Below are positions 5,054-7,533 of a stretch of 7,533 nt of DNA, in pieces (the stretch's first letter is position 1; each line of letters begins with the position of its first letter). Source of the stretch: DASPTT01 sp035623275 (GTDB taxonomy: Bacteria; Actinomycetota; Acidimicrobiia; Acidimicrobiales; UBA8190); the NCBI GenBank assembly GCA_035623275.1, contig DASPTT010000034.1:1-7533 (forward strand), given 5' to 3'. A program made the translations under genes and the position numbers. The notes under the pieces were generated by a model that was given only the letters and a program-made list of their open reading frames with translations, was not told the DNA's origin and searched no databases.

Positions 5054-6658
5054 ATGATGTCGATGATGACGGTTCCCCACCCCACCGGGTCGGCCACGGG
5101 GAGGCTCTCTCGTCGCCAACTGCTTGGTGGGGGCGTGCTCCTCGGCTTAGGACTGGTGGGCGACGCCTGTGGCCGTCCGGGCTCCAACGTCCCGATGCCA
5201 CCCGGTGTGAGTGGGGATGGCACGACCGACGACACGGCCGCCCTCCAGCGGGCCATCGACCGGGCATCGGCGGGTCGGCGGAAGCTCACGCTTCCCCCGG
5301 GGCGCTATCTCTCGGGCACCCTGCATCTGCGAAGCAAACTCGCCCTGGAGTTGATGGCCGGAGCGGTGATCGTGGCCAGTCCCCGTACCCGGGACTTCGC
5401 CCCGATTGAGCGACTTCCCTACGACCCCTTCGCCGACCCTGAGACCGCCGACCAGCACTTCGCCGTCCTCTCGGGTGACGGCATCGGCGGACTGGAGATC
5501 ACCGGATCCGGGACCATCGACGGCAACCGAAGCTCCCGGGGCGGCCCCAAGCTCATCGGGCTCAAGCGCTGCCAGGACGTCACGATCAGTGGGCTCAGGC
5601 TCACGAACTCGCCCAACTACGCCCTCAACCTGCTCGGCTGTCAGGGCGTCGACATCACGGGGGTGAGTGTCGTGAACAGCTACGCCGACGGCATCGACCC
5701 GGACTGCTGCACCGACGTCCACATCGCCGATTGCACCATCGACAGCTTCGACGACGGCATCTGCGTGAAGGCGTCGTTGGCTCTCGGCCAGCCGGTGGCC
5801 ACGTCCAACGTCGTGGTGGAACGGTGCGGGATCCGAAGCTCCACCAACTGCCTCAAGATCGGGACAGAGACCGGCAGCAACGTGAGCGACGTGACCTTCC
5901 GGGACTGCACGCTCCACGGGCGACCGGTCCCCGGATTGTCGAACTTGGTGGCCGAAGGTGGAGGGGTGGCCATCGAGATGGTGGACGGAGCGGTCCTCGA
6001 CGGGGTCACGGTGGAGGACATCACGCTCCATGACGTTCCCGGCCCGCTCTTCATCCGGTTGGGCAACCGGGGTCGGGGCCAGGAGCCGTCCCCACGTCCA
6101 GGGGTGCTGCGCAACGTGACGGTCAGCGACTTCACCGCCGTCGGAGCCAGCGAGACCAGCTCGATCACCGGGGTCCCTGGAGCGACCGTCCAAGGGGTAC
6201 ACCTCAGCGGGATCCGGATCGCATCGCAGGGCAGGGGGCCAGCCGGTCTCGGGCTCGACGTCTCGGAGCAAGCCGGGGCCTATCCGCAGGTAACGATGTT
6301 CGGAACGCTGCCGGCGAGCGGGCTCTACTGTCGCCACGTCGACGGTCTCGTCCTCGACGACGTCACCCTCGCCGTCGCCCACCACGATCCCCGACCCCCG
6401 TTGATCCTCGACGATGCCTCGGACGTGACGGTGAGCAGCTTGAGCGGATTGGCCTCGTCGAGTGGCTCCCCGACGTTGTGGCTCAACAACGGGCGAGTCG
6501 TGCATCTTGAGCAAGCCCAGCCGCTCAGCCCCCTGCCCGTGGTGCGGGTGAGCGGAGCCGAAACGACCCAGATCGGCCTCGTCGGCTGGCTGGCATCGGC
6601 GGTAGGAGCGGTTGAGGTCGATCCGGACGTGCCCGCCGGTGCTGTGGGTGCAGGGTGA
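5054..6658 (+). CDS. Tat-exported GH28-family glycoside hydrolase (right-handed beta-helix)
   Basis: GH28 enzymes hydrolyse galacturonic-acid-containing polysaccharides (pectin, rhamnogalacturonan). The N-terminus carries a twin-arginine signal, SRRQLLGG at 19-26, then a glycine/leucine-rich core and GDAC near 39, a weak lipobox. A linker with GDGTTDDTAALQRAID (54-69) is typical of pectate-lyase-superfamily openings. The coils contain ITGSGTIDG (149-157), ADGIDPDCC (211-219, equivalent to the NTDG motif, D212), FDDGICVKA (232-240, the DD motif, D233/D234) and CLKIGTE (266-272) where classical enzymes have GHG. Downstream are FIRLGNRGRG (333-342), a GVPG turn and MFGTLPASGLYCRHVDG (415-431), as in bacterial GH28 relatives. 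At 534 aa it has normal family length. Start is uncertain among the ATGs at 5054, 5057, 5063 and 5066; no strong ribosome binding site is seen. The exact substrate cannot be read from sequence. Confidence 0.88.
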   Translation: MMSMMTVPHPTGSATGRLSRRQLLGGGVLLGLGLVGDACGRPGSNVPMPPGVSGDGTTDDTAALQRAIDRASAGRRKLTLPPGRYLSGTLHLRSKLALELMAGAVIVASPRTRDFAPIERLPYDPFADPETADQHFAVLSGDGIGGLEITGSGTIDGNRSSRGGPKLIGLKRCQDVTISGLRLTNSPNYALNLLGCQGVDITGVSVVNSYADGIDPDCCTDVHIADCTIDSFDDGICVKASLALGQPVATSNVVVERCGIRSSTNCLKIGTETGSNVSDVTFRDCTLHGRPVPGLSNLVAEGGGVAIEMVDGAVLDGVTVEDITLHDVPGPLFIRLGNRGRGQEPSPRPGVLRNVTVSDFTAVGASETSSITGVPGATVQGVHLSGIRIASQGRGPAGLGLDVSEQAGAYPQVTMFGTLPASGLYCRHVDGLVLDDVTLAVAHHDPRPPLILDDASDVTVSSLSGLASSSGSPTLWLNNGRVVHLEQAQPLSPLPVVRVSGAETTQIGLVGWLASAVGAVEVDPDVPAGAVGAG

Positions 6659-6876
6659 TCCGAGTATTCAGCACCCCTGTCGTCGTGCCCGATGGGATGC
6701 CAGGCTTCATGCCGCGAGCGGGGAGTTCCAAGTCCGCTTTCCCACGAGCAGGTAGCTCGCAAGCTTCGATGGCCGGATCCATGGGCCATGTCAAATAGTC
6801 GAAGTAGTCGGACTCCTCTGCGTCGGTGTCAGATGTGAGCCTGATCGCCCCGTGTAGCTGAAGAATGGACGACCGC
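6659..6876. other. 218-bp intergenic spacer, no assigned gene
   Basis: The stretch lies between the convergent GH28 and methyltransferase genes and is less GC-rich than either. On the minus strand one frame is open and reads as plausible protein (SDTDAEESDYFDYLTWP, then two ELPARG/LELPARG units) but has no good start or ribosome binding site. A 6-bp inverted repeat GGGTGC/GCACCC (6646-6651 and 6671-6676) with a 19-nt loop spans the GH28 stop and is at best a weak terminator. Confidence 0.4.
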
Positions 6877-7482
6877 TCAGGCGGGTCGTGCAAGCGTGAA
6901 CTGGATCTGTCGTCGCCACGGTACGGATCCTCGACTGATGGTGCGCAATCCGGCCTTCGCCAGCAGGTCGTCGAGGGCCTCGGGCGATTGGAGGCGACCT
7001 CCGCCCCGCCGGAATGCGAATGCCCACCGGAGCCACCCCGGCACCGACCCGTCCGTGAGCACGAACAGCCCTTCGTCCCGCAGGACCCGCCGCACTTCAC
7101 GCAGGCCCTGCTGCTGGTCGGCCCAATGGTGGAAGCTCAATGTCGTCACGACCAGGTCGAAGCGGGCATCTGGGAAGGGGAGCTTTTCGGCAGCGGCGTT
7201 GACGAACTCGATCTCGTCCTTGGGCGACTCCCGAGCCCGCTCCAGCATCCCGGGCGCTGGGTCCGCGCCCACCAGTTCGGCACCGGGGAATCGAACGGCG
7301 GCACGACGAAGGAGTTGCCCCGTCCCGCATCCCACGTCGAGCACGGCACGGACGTCTCTCAGCTCACGTTGCGCCTCGGCGAGGGTTGCCACCTGTACCG
7401 GGGCGAAGAGAAGCGGTTGGAGGATCGAGCGGTCGTAGCGAGACGACCAGCGGTCGAAACGGCCGACGTCATGGTCGTGCAC
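6877..7482 (-). CDS. class I SAM-dependent methyltransferase (Methyltransf_11 type)
   Basis: The protein should transfer a methyl group from S-adenosylmethionine to an unidentified small molecule or lipid. Motif I is AVLDVGCGTGQLL (46-58), the glycine-rich SAM loop. VGADPAPGML (71-80) carries D74, the acidic residue expected to bind the SAM ribose. AAAEKLPFPDARFDLVV (96-112) and LSFHHWAD (115-122) are motif II/post-II, and VLRDEGLFVLTD (133-144) is motif III. The N-terminus, DVGRFDRWSSRYDRS, is the usual entry to UbiE/Methyltransf_11 proteins. At 201 aa it is slightly short but complete. GTG 7482 is the start chosen; no Shine-Dalgarno is evident and the frame is open to the window edge, so a longer start outside cannot be excluded. 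Substrate cannot be inferred; neighbours do not help. Confidence 0.88.
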   Translation of the reverse strand: MHDHDVGRFDRWSSRYDRSILQPLLFAPVQVATLAEAQRELRDVRAVLDVGCGTGQLLRRAAVRFPGAELVGADPAPGMLERARESPKDEIEFVNAAAEKLPFPDARFDLVVTTLSFHHWADQQQGLREVRRVLRDEGLFVLTDGSVPGWLRWAFAFRRGGGRLQSPEALDDLLAKAGLRTISRGSVPWRRQIQFTLARPA

Positions 7483-7533
7483 CGGGACGACGCTACCCGG
7501 AAGGGGTGAGGAACCCGGGAGCTCGATCCGGGA

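Noticed and set aside
5147..6514. 455-aa open frame on the minus strand opposite the GH28 gene
   Set aside because: It is the antisense shadow of a clearly coding GC-rich gene; its translation is Val/Asp/Gly-rich with no recognisable motif.
1..7533. CRISPR array, tRNA, rRNA, toxin-antitoxin or defence system
   Set aside because: I saw no regularly spaced repeat array, tRNA-like cloverleaf, rRNA sequence, or nuclease, helicase or reverse-transcriptase motifs on either strand.

Overview
The window is visibly GC-rich, with strong G/C preference at third codon positions, GTG starts and AGGAGG-type ribosome binding sites. It carries a DUF7144-type four-helix membrane protein and many short CxxC proteins. 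This suggests an actinobacterial chromosome, possibly of the Acidimicrobiia type; that is an inference from gene style, since no marker gene is present.

Layout. (1) Positions 1-224, minus: the first 74 codons of an IS110-family transposase, running off the left edge. Behind it, 225 to about 423 is the element's non-coding end, the place where IS110-group elements encode their bridge RNA. (2) 452-757, minus: a 101-aa cysteine-rich protein, divergent from a plus-strand run. (3) Plus-strand run 975-2918: a small gene that looks frameshifted (975-1188), an 88-aa CxxC/HxxxxH protein whose start overlaps the previous stop (1188-1454), a 294-aa four-helix membrane protein (1470-2354) and the DUF7144-like protein (2532-2918). 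(4) 2919-3110: two perfect hairpins between convergent genes, probably a two-way terminator or a dispersed palindromic repeat. (5) Minus-strand run 4888 to 3111: a 113-aa zinc-ribbon protein, a 54-aa protein, a 214-aa beta-rich protein and a 96-aa CxxC protein. (6) 5054-6658, plus: a Tat-exported GH28-type (polygalacturonase/rhamnogalacturonidase-like) beta-helix protein. (7) 6877-7482, minus: a class I SAM-dependent methyltransferase.

How it fits together. No complete pathway or defence system is visible. The recognisable functions are a mobile element, an exported polysaccharide-degrading enzyme with its own promoter region, and a methyltransferase. The rest are small lineage-type hypothetical proteins in two short operon-like runs facing each other across the hairpins at 3001-3053. 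The points most worth following are the IS110 non-coding end with its equally spaced repeats, the apparent single-base frameshift near 1083, the clustering of four CxxC mini-proteins, and the non-canonical GH28 active-site region.
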